Source: Chthoniobacteraceae bacterium
Lineage (GTDB): Bacteria > Verrucomicrobiota > Verrucomicrobiia > Chthoniobacterales > Chthoniobacteraceae
Assembly (NCBI GenBank): GCA_947449735.1
Contig: CANFTB010000009.1
Span: forward strand, 38,210 to 102,209
Direction: 5' to 3'
DNA length: 64,000 nucleotides
Part shown: one piece after another, positions 8,496 to 17,968 of the stretch
How positions within the stretch are numbered: the stretch's first letter is position 1
Layout: the number at the start of each line of letters is the position of its first letter
Program-made: the position numbers and the translations under genes
Notes under the pieces: model-generated
The model's database searches: none
What the model was told of the DNA's origin: nothing
The model's input: only the letters and a program-made list of their open reading frames with translations

Positions 8496-10289
8496 TTAGT
8501 TCTGCGGCCAGATTGCAGTGCCATTGATCTGCGGAAAGCGGAGCGCATCAGCCATGATCCAGTAGATCATCGACTGCTCCAAAGTACCGCGGAACAGGTG
8601 AGCATTCGGGCCTTTTGCAAAGATCGCAACGTCTTCACCAGCGTGCGTCTCGGAGGAGAGAGGCACGGTCGCTTCCTGCATGAAGTCACGGGCCTCAGTG
8701 TTCACTCCAGTGGCGGCCAGATTGGGACGTCCAGCCGCAATCCCAGTCACGGATGACACGTAATAGGTCGCACCACCATCACCCTCAGACAGAACGGTTT
8801 TCTGAAGCTTCAAACCCTCTGCCTTGTTGGATGCATAGGACGTAGCCGAGCTACCGGTCAGAGCACCGGTGTACCCGGGCCCGTTTGCATAACTCAATGT
8901 GGTGTAGGGCAGTCCAAGCATGTCCTTCGTCGTGGTCCCGCCCACCTTCACCAATCCCAGAATCGGATTCCCACGGTCCGGATACCCGGCAATGGTGAAC
9001 ACGTGGCTGTGGTCAGCAGTCACCACAATGAGTGTGTCAGGGCCAACCTTTTCGGCCGCGGCCTTCACCGCATTCGAGAAGGCAATCGCATCCGTCAAAG
9101 CGCGATAGGCGTTCCCCGCATGGTGCCCGTGATCGATACGACCACCTTCAACCATCAGAAAGTACCCGTTCCGGTTCTTGGCGAGGATATCGATCGCCTT
9201 TGTCGTCATGTCTGTCAGCGAAGGCTCACCCGCAGGGTCGTTTTCGCGATCAGCCTCGTACTGGACGTGGCTGGGCTCGAAGAGTCCGAGAAGACGGTCC
9301 ACATTCGCAGGGATGACTGCGTTAAAACCAGTCTTGTTCCACACATAGGCAGAACGGGAATTGTCTGCTATGGTTGCGGACGAAACCGCACCTGTGGTGG
9401 GATCGACCACACGGGAGGGGAGTTTCTTCCACTCGCTGATCAAATCCCGGCCTCCAGCGGTTGTAGCCTTCCTCTTTCCAGCGAGGGTGGTGTACTCAGG
9501 ATCAAACTGATTAGAGGGCATGAAGTAGGTGCGTCCTCCACCGAGCACAACCTCGATGCTTTTGCCTGCATCGCAGTCCAGAAGCTGGGCAGCGATGTCC
9601 TTTGTGGTCATTGTGGTGAGCTTTTGATCGTGCTCCCGGTCACGGTCGCTGATATGCGCGTAGCAGGCAGCCGGGGTCGCATGCGTCACACGTGCGGTGG
9701 TCACGATGCCAGCGGCCATTCCGCGGTCCTTGGCCTGTTCAAGAATGGTCTTCAAGTTTTGGGCGTTAGATGTCACGTCAGTGCCACGCGTCACATTTGC
9801 GGTCACGGAAAGTGCTCCGTCGTTCGCCTTCACCCCAGTCACCATCGCAGTCATGGTGGGAGCGGAATCAGACACCTGCTGGTTCACGCTGTAAGTCCTC
9901 GAAAAAGCGGAGTTCGGAAACTGCTCAAAAGACAGGAGATTCTCTTCACCCTTGGTAGAGCCTTTCACCTTCTGACCTTCCAAAATGCGAGCAGCCGTAA
10001 TCGTTGAGATACCCATGCCGTCTCCCACAAAAAGAATCACGTTCTTAGCCCGGGTCGCGTTGAGCTTGTAAGAATCGACCTTGAGTTGGTTAAGCTTCGC
10101 CTTGCCGGCGTCAGCCCAGTAGGTCTTTGTCGTGTCTGCAGGAGTAGTGGCCGTCGGAGCAACGGTAGGAATGACTTCCGCGTGTGCGCCACAGATGAAC
10201 GCCTGGCTCACCGCAAGGACTGATGCAGTTAAAACTCCCGGAACCTGTGGTCGGCTCCGAAACAAGCTGAGGATTGTGTTGGATTTCAT
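8496..10289 (-). CDS. phoA: PhoA-type alkaline phosphatase, exported
   Basis: The 597-residue enzyme hydrolyses phosphomonoesters outside the cytoplasm. After a signal peptide (residues ~1-37), NVILFVGDGMG contains metal ligand Asp90. VSDSAPTMTAMVTG contains the phosphorylated nucleophile Ser142. MVEGGRIDHGHHAGNAYRA, VVTADHSHVF and SSETHAGEDVAIFAKGP carry the zinc/magnesium ligands. It is longer than E. coli PhoA (~470 aa), with an extra C-terminal stretch. It follows the autotransporter gene on the same strand after 148 nt. An 8-mer CGTTACAA 58 nt before the ATG also occurs before the autotransporter gene. Confidence 0.93.
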   Translation of the reverse strand: MKSNTILSLFRSRPQVPGVLTASVLAVSQAFICGAHAEVIPTVAPTATTPADTTKTYWADAGKAKLNQLKVDSYKLNATRAKNVILFVGDGMGISTITAARILEGQKVKGSTKGEENLLSFEQFPNSAFSRTYSVNQQVSDSAPTMTAMVTGVKANDGALSVTANVTRGTDVTSNAQNLKTILEQAKDRGMAAGIVTTARVTHATPAACYAHISDRDREHDQKLTTMTTKDIAAQLLDCDAGKSIEVVLGGGRTYFMPSNQFDPEYTTLAGKRKATTAGGRDLISEWKKLPSRVVDPTTGAVSSATIADNSRSAYVWNKTGFNAVIPANVDRLLGLFEPSHVQYEADRENDPAGEPSLTDMTTKAIDILAKNRNGYFLMVEGGRIDHGHHAGNAYRALTDAIAFSNAVKAAAEKVGPDTLIVVTADHSHVFTIAGYPDRGNPILGLVKVGGTTTKDMLGLPYTTLSYANGPGYTGALTGSSATSYASNKAEGLKLQKTVLSEGDGGATYYVSSVTGIAAGRPNLAATGVNTEARDFMQEATVPLSSETHAGEDVAIFAKGPNAHLFRGTLEQSMIYWIMADALRFPQINGTAIWPQN

Positions 10290-10347
10290 ATGGATTACTG
10301 AATTGAGGAAAAAAGAACTACGGTAGGATGGGAGCGTCGCAGGCGAA

Positions 10348-10355
10348 CGTTACAA
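10348..10355 (-). promoter_or_regulatory. CGTTACAA motif upstream of phoA
   Basis: On the coding strand it reads TTGTAACG and lies 58 nt before the phoA ATG. The same 8-mer occurs upstream of the autotransporter gene. It could be part of a common regulator site, for example a phosphate regulon box, but it does not match the enterobacterial Pho box well. Confidence 0.25.
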
Positions 10356-10437
10356 TCTGAGGGCCAGAAGGTTCCATGTTTCTGAAAAATTCGGTGCCTT
10401 TCAGCTGTCAGCAGCAAGGGTCCGCCAGAACAGCCCT

Positions 10438-13400
10438 CTAGAACCGAACGCTGAACCCGACAGATGCACCCGGCTGGTTGCTGCCGTCCCGAATCTGCCA
10501 GTTGCCATTCAACCGGACGCTCGTCCGCTCACTCAGATCGAGGGTCGCACCCACTCCGAGTTCAATCGCGTCCGCACCGATCCGGGAACCGAGCGACTGG
10601 TAAGCTCCCACAGCGCTCGAGGCCTCTGTGAATTGCGTCATCGTGCCCAGCGGCTTGCTGTTGAAATCGTGTACCCAGTTCACAGAGGAAGAAAGCCCAA
10701 GCCCGTTACCGGCCACCTTGAACTTCCGAGATACCTCCGTCCCCATCCTCGTCTGCCAAGTATGCAGTGTCTTCCTCTGGGTCGAAACCGACAAAGGCCC
10801 AGCGCCGCTCTCGCTCAGTCCATCTTGGACCACTCCGCTCGAGACCAGAGAGAAGGACGGGACGATCGAGAAGCCCTGAACATTGCTGAAGTTCAAGCCA
10901 CCGCCCGCATGCGCCGAGTACTCGCTGGATTGGAACTTTGAGCGAGCCGTTCCTCCCAGGCCTCCCAGCGAAACATCACGCTTTACAGACTGGTCAGCGC
11001 TTCCCGCCAGAAATCCTGCGTTGAAGAACACTACTCCCAGATCAATGTTTGCGTAGGAGCCCCCATGGAAGCTGTCCACCGCAAGCGAAGAACCTGGATT
11101 GGAGAGGGTGGCCGACGAGTGGCCCGTCGCTCCCACAATTCCCAAGGTGAGGCTCTTCACAGTCTTCTGAACTCCAACGACGCCGCCAAAGGTATCTCCG
11201 TTCCATGAACTCGAAAGTCCCGCCGAGTTCTTGTGGAAGGACCACCCATAGGCCTCGCTCCATGCAGACCAACCGTCTACGCCGGCAACTCCTTGCGGGC
11301 TCAGGCGTCTCTGAATCGTCTCATCAATGGCGGATGTGCGACGCAGGGACAGGCGCTGGGCCTCAGAATAAACGGTGGAGGAGATGGACTTCAATGCAGC
11401 CTCCAACTGAGCCTGGTTCGTGGAGCTATCGATCACATTGATCAACGAAGTAAATGAAGTCGTGGGTGATGCAAAAGAGGCGCTGCTCAGGTAGTAACCC
11501 AGATTCTGCAGGCGCTGCGACGACACCTTCTGGCCATAGTTTGCCTTCTCTACCAAGATTCCCAGAGTGGTCCCCGAGGTCACCCAAGAGGTCGTGTAAA
11601 GATAACCCGGATTCGAAAGCTCCGGCAGGACGCTTCCGATCGTCAACGTCGTAGCGCTAAAAACGTTTGTAAAGGTGATCGAGGACGGCACCACCCCGGC
11701 AATAAACGTCACGCCACGAGAGTCGGTGCCGGTGTACGGAGTCACCACGATTCTCGCTCCAGTTGCGATCGTCAAGGTCCCGCCAACGACCACCTGATCC
11801 CACTCGTACTGCCCGTTGTCCGCACGGACACCGTACTCGATCTGCGTTACCGAGGAGGAATCCAGAGAGAGATTGCCACCAGAAAGTGCTCCTGTGGTTT
11901 TCGCAACCGTGAACAATCCAGGCGAATTCCCCGGCTTGAATGCTCCAGCCGTGCGCACAGAGCCGACAATGGTACCGCCGCCCATTAGGGATTGGGAACC
12001 GGCCAAGACGAGGCCGGACGAAAGCTGGCTTACATCGAGCACCGTGCGATCTGCGGCAGCCGAACCGACGCGCAATTCCGAAGTCCGAATCGATGCGGAA
12101 GTGCCCATGGTAACCCTGCCAGAGCCGGACAAGGCGAGCACACCATCACCGCTGACCGTACCAGGTAGGCTGATGTTCCCCGCGGAGGTATCCACGCCCA
12201 TCGGCTTCGTCGGGTCCTTGAGGTTGACGGTTCCAGCAGGCAGATCCGCGGTCACAGTGACACTCACCCCCTTCTCAACCACGAGCGTTCCAGCGAACGT
12301 GGCGCTGCTGCCCGCAAGCTTCACAGAACCGCTGTTCAGAGAAACAAGCCCGCTGGTGCCAGAAAGCGAGGGGAGCACTAGAGTGGAGGTTCCCGTCGGG
12401 TTGACGTTCACCACGGACGAGCCCGACAAACTAATCGTGGCGGACTTGTTGAAACTGCCAGTGAGCTCTGCGACGGCGCCCGATCCCAAAGAGGTTGTGC
12501 CCGTGTAGTCTGGGCTACTCACAAACTTGACGCTTCCACCGGCGACCACACTGATAGACCCGCTCCCTTTCACCGGCATCAATGCTGTCTGCGTTCCCGC
12601 GCCTGACGAAACACTGATCGTCCCTTCCGTCAATAGAGTCCCGGAAAAGCCAGTAAGCGTTGTTGAATAGTTCAGAACTCCACCAGACGACAGCACGATA
12701 AACGAGGAGCTCCCTCCTCCAATCAAGCCGGAGAAATTCTTGATGTCCACCTCGCCCGAAGTCGTATCCAGATTGATTTTCACACCGTCGTCCACTTGGG
12801 TGGCCCCGGATGCCTTGGACAACGAAAGCTCAGTGCCAGCCGCCATCTTCAACTGAGCGACAGCAACTTCGCCAGTAGCAGACACCGTTAAAATTCGACC
12901 AGAGCCGACATTCAGCAAAGAAACTTTGTCTGCAACGGCCTTTGGCAAGCGGAGCTCGGAGCCTGTTTCGCCGTCAAAAAGGATGGACACCCCTTGTGCG
13001 ATCGAATCGAGATTCGAGAGATTAAAATTACCGACCAGATCATGTGTTCCAAAGACTGACAAGGTGGCGCCCTTGGAGATGCTCAACTTGACAGCCGAGG
13101 AAAACGCACCCGTAGCACCTAAGGCTAGTTCTCCAGAGGTGACAGTAGCGGAAACAAAGTCAGCCGTTCCGCCGAGTGTAAACTTACCCGAACCGGCCTT
13201 GGTCAGTGTAGCGCCAGTCCCGGAGATCGATCCTGCGTAGATGCTGCTCTTCCCAGTCGCGCCAATCGTCAACTTGAAGTTGGCTGGCAGAGCGACACTC
13301 CCGTCCCCCGAGAGACCTCCAAGACTCGCCTCTGACGTGGTGAACTTGAGCGCTCCCCCAGAGGAGGACACGTTGACCGTGGCCCCCTTTAAAGCGTCGG

Positions 13401-15831
13401 CATGCGTTACCGAAACGGAGCCTCCACTGATCACGAGGCTTCCCGCAAACGAAGCGCTCGATCCGCCGACAACTAGGGTTCCAGTCGATCCATACTGCCC
13501 CACTTCCAGCACTCCCGTTCCCGAGATGCCAGCAGATACCGTGATCGTCCTTGACCCCATATCGAGCAAGCCTGCACCACTCACGATCAAAGAGCGCGCG
13601 AGTGTCAGGTCCTGGGTCCCGCTGTAGAGCAATCCGCCCCGCGTAAACGTCACCGGTCCGGTGGAGTCTCCCAAGTTGGCATCCTTAGTGAACTCAACAT
13701 TACCGCCTCCGGTAATCTCTGTGCCGCCGGTATAAGTGTTCAAGCCGCTGAGCCGTACTGTCCCGAACGGCTGCCCGGCGAGAGTCAGTCGACCGTCGCC
13801 TGAAATGACTCCGCTCACCTCTAAAACGTTTTCTCCAGCGTCCAGCTTACCCTCGTCCAGAAGGATGATCTTCGACGACAGTGTCGTGTCTGAACCAGCC
13901 TGTATCCCACCTCCTGCGGCGAGCGTGAAGCTCTGAGGCGAAATCCCGGTCGCATTCGAAAGCCTGAGAGTGACAGCTTCCACTGTCACATCACCGGAAA
14001 CATCACTGGCTCCAGAAAAGGTCAGGACCGACGTTGGTTGACCGGTGATCAACAGCGAGCCGCTGGCAGAAAGTGCTCCGGCTAATTCGACTGAATTGTC
14101 CCCAACGTGTATTCTCACACCCATGCCGTCAGTCACTGACTCCACGTTGATCGAGTTCAGCAAGCGAACGCTCTCATCAAAAGCCACGGTCGTTCCATCC
14201 TTGATCCATAGAGCACCTGTGCCGATCGGGGACGACACTATCGTGGACCCGTCCGTCACCGAAGAGGAAGCCAGCACAAGCACACCCTGGTCTAAATAAA
14301 CCCCTCCCGAAAAGGTGTTCGCGCCAGAAAGAGTCAACGTCTCCCGCCCCGTCTTGCAAAGCATGCCGGCACCCGAGATGACACCCCAAATGGTCTGATC
14401 CGCGACCGAATTTGTTGAGTCGATCGTCAACATTCCCGAGCCAATCTGCAAGTTGGCCAGCTTGGTGAAGTCGTTATTGCCTGCGAATGTGACATCGCCC
14501 GTTCCGGCGGGAATACTCAGCAAAAAGTTCTGGGTCCCCGCGTTCACCGCGGAATCCTTCCAGTTGATGGTCATCGTCCCACCGGTGTTTACGGCGATGG
14601 AACTGAAGTTCGCCAGCGCCCCGGTAATGATGGTGCCGGAATCCGTATTGATGCTCAGATTGTTGACCACACCCTCGATACCCGACGGGGTCAAGTCGCC
14701 CTGAACCGTCGCCCCATCAGTGAGGAACATGTTGTAGGTGTCCCCGCGGGCGGCAAGACCGTTCAGGAGGCTCGCTTTCGCCCATGTCTGCGTGTTTTGG
14801 GAGTACTGAGCACCCGTGTAGTCGGTGAGGCTGCGTCCGAACTGGTCCGTGTAAAGTTCACTCTTGGCCAAAGCGATCGCGTTCGCCGTCGCTGCAAAAA
14901 ACTCGACCGGAGCATTGATCAAGTTCTCGCTCGTAACGGTAGCGTTGTCATTCCACACCACCCTGTTGCGAAGAAAGTCCGCCCAATAGAATTCGATAAA
15001 ATTGACATCGGGCTTTGAGCTGAGCGATGAAGTCGAGTCAACCTTGGAGTATCCGACGATTTTCGTTCCGCTGACATTGGTTGCGGTTTTGACGATCCCA
15101 TCCACGGCACCCCAGGCCAGAGAGCGGTATAGGTCATTTATCATTGAGGATGTCCCCGGAGTGGTAGGCATCACAGTCGCCGACGGCATGATCGGCCGAA
15201 GCCCTGAGTACCCCGCATCCCCCGGCTGTGCCAGTTGGTTGCCGGACGCCCCGTAGAGATAGGCATTGTTGGTCGTCGCGAAATTGGTCCACATCTGGTC
15301 CCCGACGGCCGTTCCCGGGGACGGGTTAGCCACCGTTGTCCCCAGAACGATGTGATTCTTGCCGGCGATCAAAGGGCTGCCCTCGGTTGCCAAGTATCCA
15401 GCCGTCGTGTGATGGCCGTCCGTGATGTACCCGTTGCCGTCTATCCCAAGAACGATGGGGAGGTTCTTCTTGGTCCAGTACCCCGCAAGGGTGCTGCTCG
15501 TACTCAACGTCCCGTAGTTATAAACTGTGTTGTTCGAGGCGTCGGTCTCTGGGGTAACGGCCGTAAACGAAAGGGAACCAAAGAACTGCTTTTTGTAAAC
15601 CACCTCCCGGAAACCCAAGGAACGCTGAGTCGCCCGCAGCAAGGAGGCATCGGCATCCATGTAGACCATAGTCCCCGCAGGAAGCGTCGACGAAAATGGC
15701 TGGTAGTAGTTGCTATTGATGTAAAGCAACGTCTTGCCCGCAACACCCGTCGGGGCAGGAGCGGTGGGCAGCGTTGCAAACGCCAAACATCCCGCAGTGA
15801 GAAAAACAAATGAGGCCAGAGCGCGTTTCAT
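10438..15831 (-). CDS. Giant type V autotransporter with N-terminal ParB-like (ParBc_2-type) domain
   Basis: The 1797-residue protein has a signal peptide (MKRALASFVFLTAGCLAFAT). Residues ~30-330 are not beta-repeat: LPIVLGIDGNGYITDGHHTTAGYL carries the ITDGHH signature (Asp138-His140-His141) of the ParB-like nuclease family ParBc_2. The passenger then becomes a long Gly/Ser/Thr-rich beta-helix with autotransporter-associated beta-strand repeats such as SGANTFSGGVYLDQGVLVL and GLNTYTGGTEITGG. The last ~270 residues, from WSAWSEAYGW to the C-terminal FSVRF, form the outer-membrane beta-barrel with the typical terminal Phe. It probably displays the N-terminal domain on the cell surface. Location next to alkaline phosphatase suggests extracellular nucleic-acid use; that is inference. 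Confidence 0.85.
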   Translation of the reverse strand: MKRALASFVFLTAGCLAFATLPTAPAPTGVAGKTLLYINSNYYQPFSSTLPAGTMVYMDADASLLRATQRSLGFREVVYKKQFFGSLSFTAVTPETDASNNTVYNYGTLSTSSTLAGYWTKKNLPIVLGIDGNGYITDGHHTTAGYLATEGSPLIAGKNHIVLGTTVANPSPGTAVGDQMWTNFATTNNAYLYGASGNQLAQPGDAGYSGLRPIMPSATVMPTTPGTSSMINDLYRSLAWGAVDGIVKTATNVSGTKIVGYSKVDSTSSLSSKPDVNFIEFYWADFLRNRVVWNDNATVTSENLINAPVEFFAATANAIALAKSELYTDQFGRSLTDYTGAQYSQNTQTWAKASLLNGLAARGDTYNMFLTDGATVQGDLTPSGIEGVVNNLSINTDSGTIITGALANFSSIAVNTGGTMTINWKDSAVNAGTQNFLLSIPAGTGDVTFAGNNDFTKLANLQIGSGMLTIDSTNSVADQTIWGVISGAGMLCKTGRETLTLSGANTFSGGVYLDQGVLVLASSSVTDGSTIVSSPIGTGALWIKDGTTVAFDESVRLLNSINVESVTDGMGVRIHVGDNSVELAGALSASGSLLITGQPTSVLTFSGASDVSGDVTVEAVTLRLSNATGISPQSFTLAAGGGIQAGSDTTLSSKIILLDEGKLDAGENVLEVSGVISGDGRLTLAGQPFGTVRLSGLNTYTGGTEITGGGNVEFTKDANLGDSTGPVTFTRGGLLYSGTQDLTLARSLIVSGAGLLDMGSRTITVSAGISGTGVLEVGQYGSTGTLVVGGSSASFAGSLVISGGSVSVTHADALKGATVNVSSSGGALKFTTSEASLGGLSGDGSVALPANFKLTIGATGKSSIYAGSISGTGATLTKAGSGKFTLGGTADFVSATVTSGELALGATGAFSSAVKLSISKGATLSVFGTHDLVGNFNLSNLDSIAQGVSILFDGETGSELRLPKAVADKVSLLNVGSGRILTVSATGEVAVAQLKMAAGTELSLSKASGATQVDDGVKINLDTTSGEVDIKNFSGLIGGGSSSFIVLSSGGVLNYSTTLTGFSGTLLTEGTISVSSGAGTQTALMPVKGSGSISVVAGGSVKFVSSPDYTGTTSLGSGAVAELTGSFNKSATISLSGSSVVNVNPTGTSTLVLPSLSGTSGLVSLNSGSVKLAGSSATFAGTLVVEKGVSVTVTADLPAGTVNLKDPTKPMGVDTSAGNISLPGTVSGDGVLALSGSGRVTMGTSASIRTSELRVGSAAADRTVLDVSQLSSGLVLAGSQSLMGGGTIVGSVRTAGAFKPGNSPGLFTVAKTTGALSGGNLSLDSSSVTQIEYGVRADNGQYEWDQVVVGGTLTIATGARIVVTPYTGTDSRGVTFIAGVVPSSITFTNVFSATTLTIGSVLPELSNPGYLYTTSWVTSGTTLGILVEKANYGQKVSSQRLQNLGYYLSSASFASPTTSFTSLINVIDSSTNQAQLEAALKSISSTVYSEAQRLSLRRTSAIDETIQRRLSPQGVAGVDGWSAWSEAYGWSFHKNSAGLSSSWNGDTFGGVVGVQKTVKSLTLGIVGATGHSSATLSNPGSSLAVDSFHGGSYANIDLGVVFFNAGFLAGSADQSVKRDVSLGGLGGTARSKFQSSEYSAHAGGGLNFSNVQGFSIVPSFSLVSSGVVQDGLSESGAGPLSVSTQRKTLHTWQTRMGTEVSRKFKVAGNGLGLSSSVNWVHDFNSKPLGTMTQFTEASSAVGAYQSLGSRIGADAIELGVGATLDLSERTSVRLNGNWQIRDGSNQPGASVGFSVRF

Positions 15832-16147
15832 AGGGCGGCATTTGTTTAGCCACCGGCGCTCACAGCAAGCAAAAGCTTTACTGCAACAATTAAGAGGCAG
15901 CAGCGTTACAAAGCCTGCAACTACATGCCCTTCTTTGACTTAATTATTTCCCATTAGGTCTAAAATGGACCTGCACAACAGCCCAAAAAGGTCAAAAAAA
16001 CCACCGAATACATTCAAAGTAGCGCCATTCAGCCGCGCAGAAGTTTGAGCTACTGCTCCCTATTTTAGGTTCGGATTTATTCGCAATCGACCCAGTCGAA
16101 ATTCCATTCGCTTCCAAAAAAAACCCATTCCCACGCCAGCCGCTTTT
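15832..16147. other. Intergenic region upstream of the autotransporter gene
   Basis: This 316-bp stretch is clearly more AT-rich than its surroundings and carries A-runs and T-runs around 15980-16150. It must contain the autotransporter promoter and the end of the allophanate hydrolase transcript. I see no ORF, RNA gene or strong terminator hairpin. Confidence 0.5.
15904..15911 (-). promoter_or_regulatory. CGTTACAA motif upstream of the autotransporter gene
   Basis: It is identical to the 8-mer upstream of phoA and lies 72 nt before the autotransporter ATG in an AT-richer patch. Whether a regulator binds it is unknown. Confidence 0.25.
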
Positions 16148-17944
16148 TTATGCAGAATCTCTACTCGCCAGATAGGCCCGCCACCCGCCGAGGTGGGTAA
16201 TCTCTGTAGCACCCTCCAATGCCACGGGTTCGCACAAAAAGCCCTTCACCGTCGTTCCATCCAAAAGACTCACACTCCCGATCACCATCGGCGGAGGCAC
16301 CTCCGCCACAAACGAACCGAACGCTGACGGAGTCAGCGACCAGAGCTCGATCTCGATCCCTCCGCCAGCAGCGCCCGCCTGCCGTACCAGTCCGGGCTTG
16401 GCCGGCGTTGTGTTCGCAAGCGCAAAAAACCGGTAGTTCCTCGCAGTCCGTCCCGCCTTAACAAACTGTGCTCCCCGCGAAGTTAGCTGCCAGTTCAAAG
16501 GCTGTCCCGTCAGATGCGCCCCCACCACCGCCAGCAGCACCGATTCCTCCTTCGGAACAGGCACGTCGGGCTGGTCCACGATCATAGATTTTGTAATCCC
16601 AAGCGCACCTCCTACAGCCTTGTGCATTTGGTCCGCCAACGCAAGAAGCGCTCGGTCGCAGCCCGAGGGGGCAATGAGACTCACACCGAAGGGCAGCCCG
16701 CTCGGTCGCAGCCCCGCTGGAACCGCCACGGCTGCAAGATCCAACAGGTTAACAAAATTGGTATAAAAGCCCAAATTTGAATTCAGCGCGACGGGCTTTG
16801 CGCCGATCTCCCTGTGCGTATATGTGGTTCCCGTCGTCGGCAGCAGCAGCGCGTCCATCTTCGACCACTCCACCCTCGTCCGGGCCGCAAGCGCCCTGAG
16901 CTTGTAGGATGCTGCAAAGCAATCCACAGCGCTAAACCGCTCGCCTCCCGCTATAATCGAACGCACCGTTGGATCCATCGCCTCGTGGCTTTCTAAAAAA
17001 GCACCCACCGCATGCAACCGCTCCGCGACCCACGGGCCCTGATACAAAAGCTCCGCCGTCTCACGAAACGGTTTGAAGTTGATCTCCACCAGATAGCCGC
17101 CCACCTCCTCAATTCGCTCCTTGGCCCGCTCGAAAAGCGCCGCCGCCGCTACGTCTCCGAAAAACTCGCAGTCCCCCGGCGAGGGCACGCCGATGCGCGG
17201 CTTCCGGGGTAGGGTCCGCGGCACCAGTACGCGGGAAAAAGGATCCGTGGAATCCTCCGCAGCCGCGGCATCCATCACGATGCCCGCATCATAGCCGCTC
17301 CCCGCAAAGATCGACACACAGTCCAGCGAGCGGCACGCGGGAAACACTCCGGTCGTGCTCAAGGCTCCGAGCGACGGCTTCAGGCCCACGATTTGGTTAA
17401 AGGCTGCGGGGACCCTGCCCGACCCCGCGGTGTCCGTCCCGAGGGCAAATGCCACCTGCCCCGAAGCCACCGCCACGGCCGACCCGGAACTCGACCCTCC
17501 CGAGATGTAGGCCGAATGAAACACCGAGGCGCACGAACCATAGGGAGAACGGGTGCCAACCAGACCCGTCGCAAATTGGTCCATGTTCGTCTTTCCAATC
17601 GGAATGGCACCGGCCGCGATCAGACGCTCGACCACCGTCGCGGAGGACTCCGGCTGGAAGGCGAACGCAGGACAACCCGCGCTCGTTGGCACGCCTGCCA
17701 GGTCGATGTTGTCCTTGATGGCGAAGGGGATTCCAAAAAGTGGAAGCTTCTCAAATTGGACACGACCCAGACGACTCGCGTACCCGATGATCGCTTCCTC
17801 GTCCAGCATCGTGATCCATACATTCGGGTGCCTCCCGGCCGTCGCACGGCGCAGGCTCTCCAGGGCCACCTGCTCAGGCGACGCACGGCCCTCGCGATAA
17901 ATCTGGCGCAGGTTGGCGATGGTAAAAGCGGCTTTCTCCAGCAT
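16148..17944 (-). CDS. atzF: Allophanate hydrolase
   Basis: The 598-residue enzyme splits allophanate into ammonia and CO2, the last step of urea carboxylase or guanidine carboxylase pathways. The amidase-signature domain covers residues ~1-440: Lys77 in FAIKDN, the Ser-rich ISGGSSSGSA loop (148-155) and nucleophile Ser175 in GTDTAGSGRVPA form the Ser-cisSer-Lys triad. The C-terminal ~120 residues (from LLAVVGAHLTGQPLNWQL) are the AtzF C-terminal domain that completes allophanate turnover. It is the last gene of the operon, 24 nt after the carboxylase. Unlike fused yeast DUR1,2, the two activities are separate polypeptides. Confidence 0.93.
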   Translation of the reverse strand: MLEKAAFTIANLRQIYREGRASPEQVALESLRRATAGRHPNVWITMLDEEAIIGYASRLGRVQFEKLPLFGIPFAIKDNIDLAGVPTSAGCPAFAFQPESSATVVERLIAAGAIPIGKTNMDQFATGLVGTRSPYGSCASVFHSAYISGGSSSGSAVAVASGQVAFALGTDTAGSGRVPAAFNQIVGLKPSLGALSTTGVFPACRSLDCVSIFAGSGYDAGIVMDAAAAEDSTDPFSRVLVPRTLPRKPRIGVPSPGDCEFFGDVAAAALFERAKERIEEVGGYLVEINFKPFRETAELLYQGPWVAERLHAVGAFLESHEAMDPTVRSIIAGGERFSAVDCFAASYKLRALAARTRVEWSKMDALLLPTTGTTYTHREIGAKPVALNSNLGFYTNFVNLLDLAAVAVPAGLRPSGLPFGVSLIAPSGCDRALLALADQMHKAVGGALGITKSMIVDQPDVPVPKEESVLLAVVGAHLTGQPLNWQLTSRGAQFVKAGRTARNYRFFALANTTPAKPGLVRQAGAAGGGIEIELWSLTPSAFGSFVAEVPPPMVIGSVSLLDGTTVKGFLCEPVALEGATEITHLGGWRAYLASRDSA

Positions 17945-17968
17945 AGGACAATCCAGAATTTTGAGATT

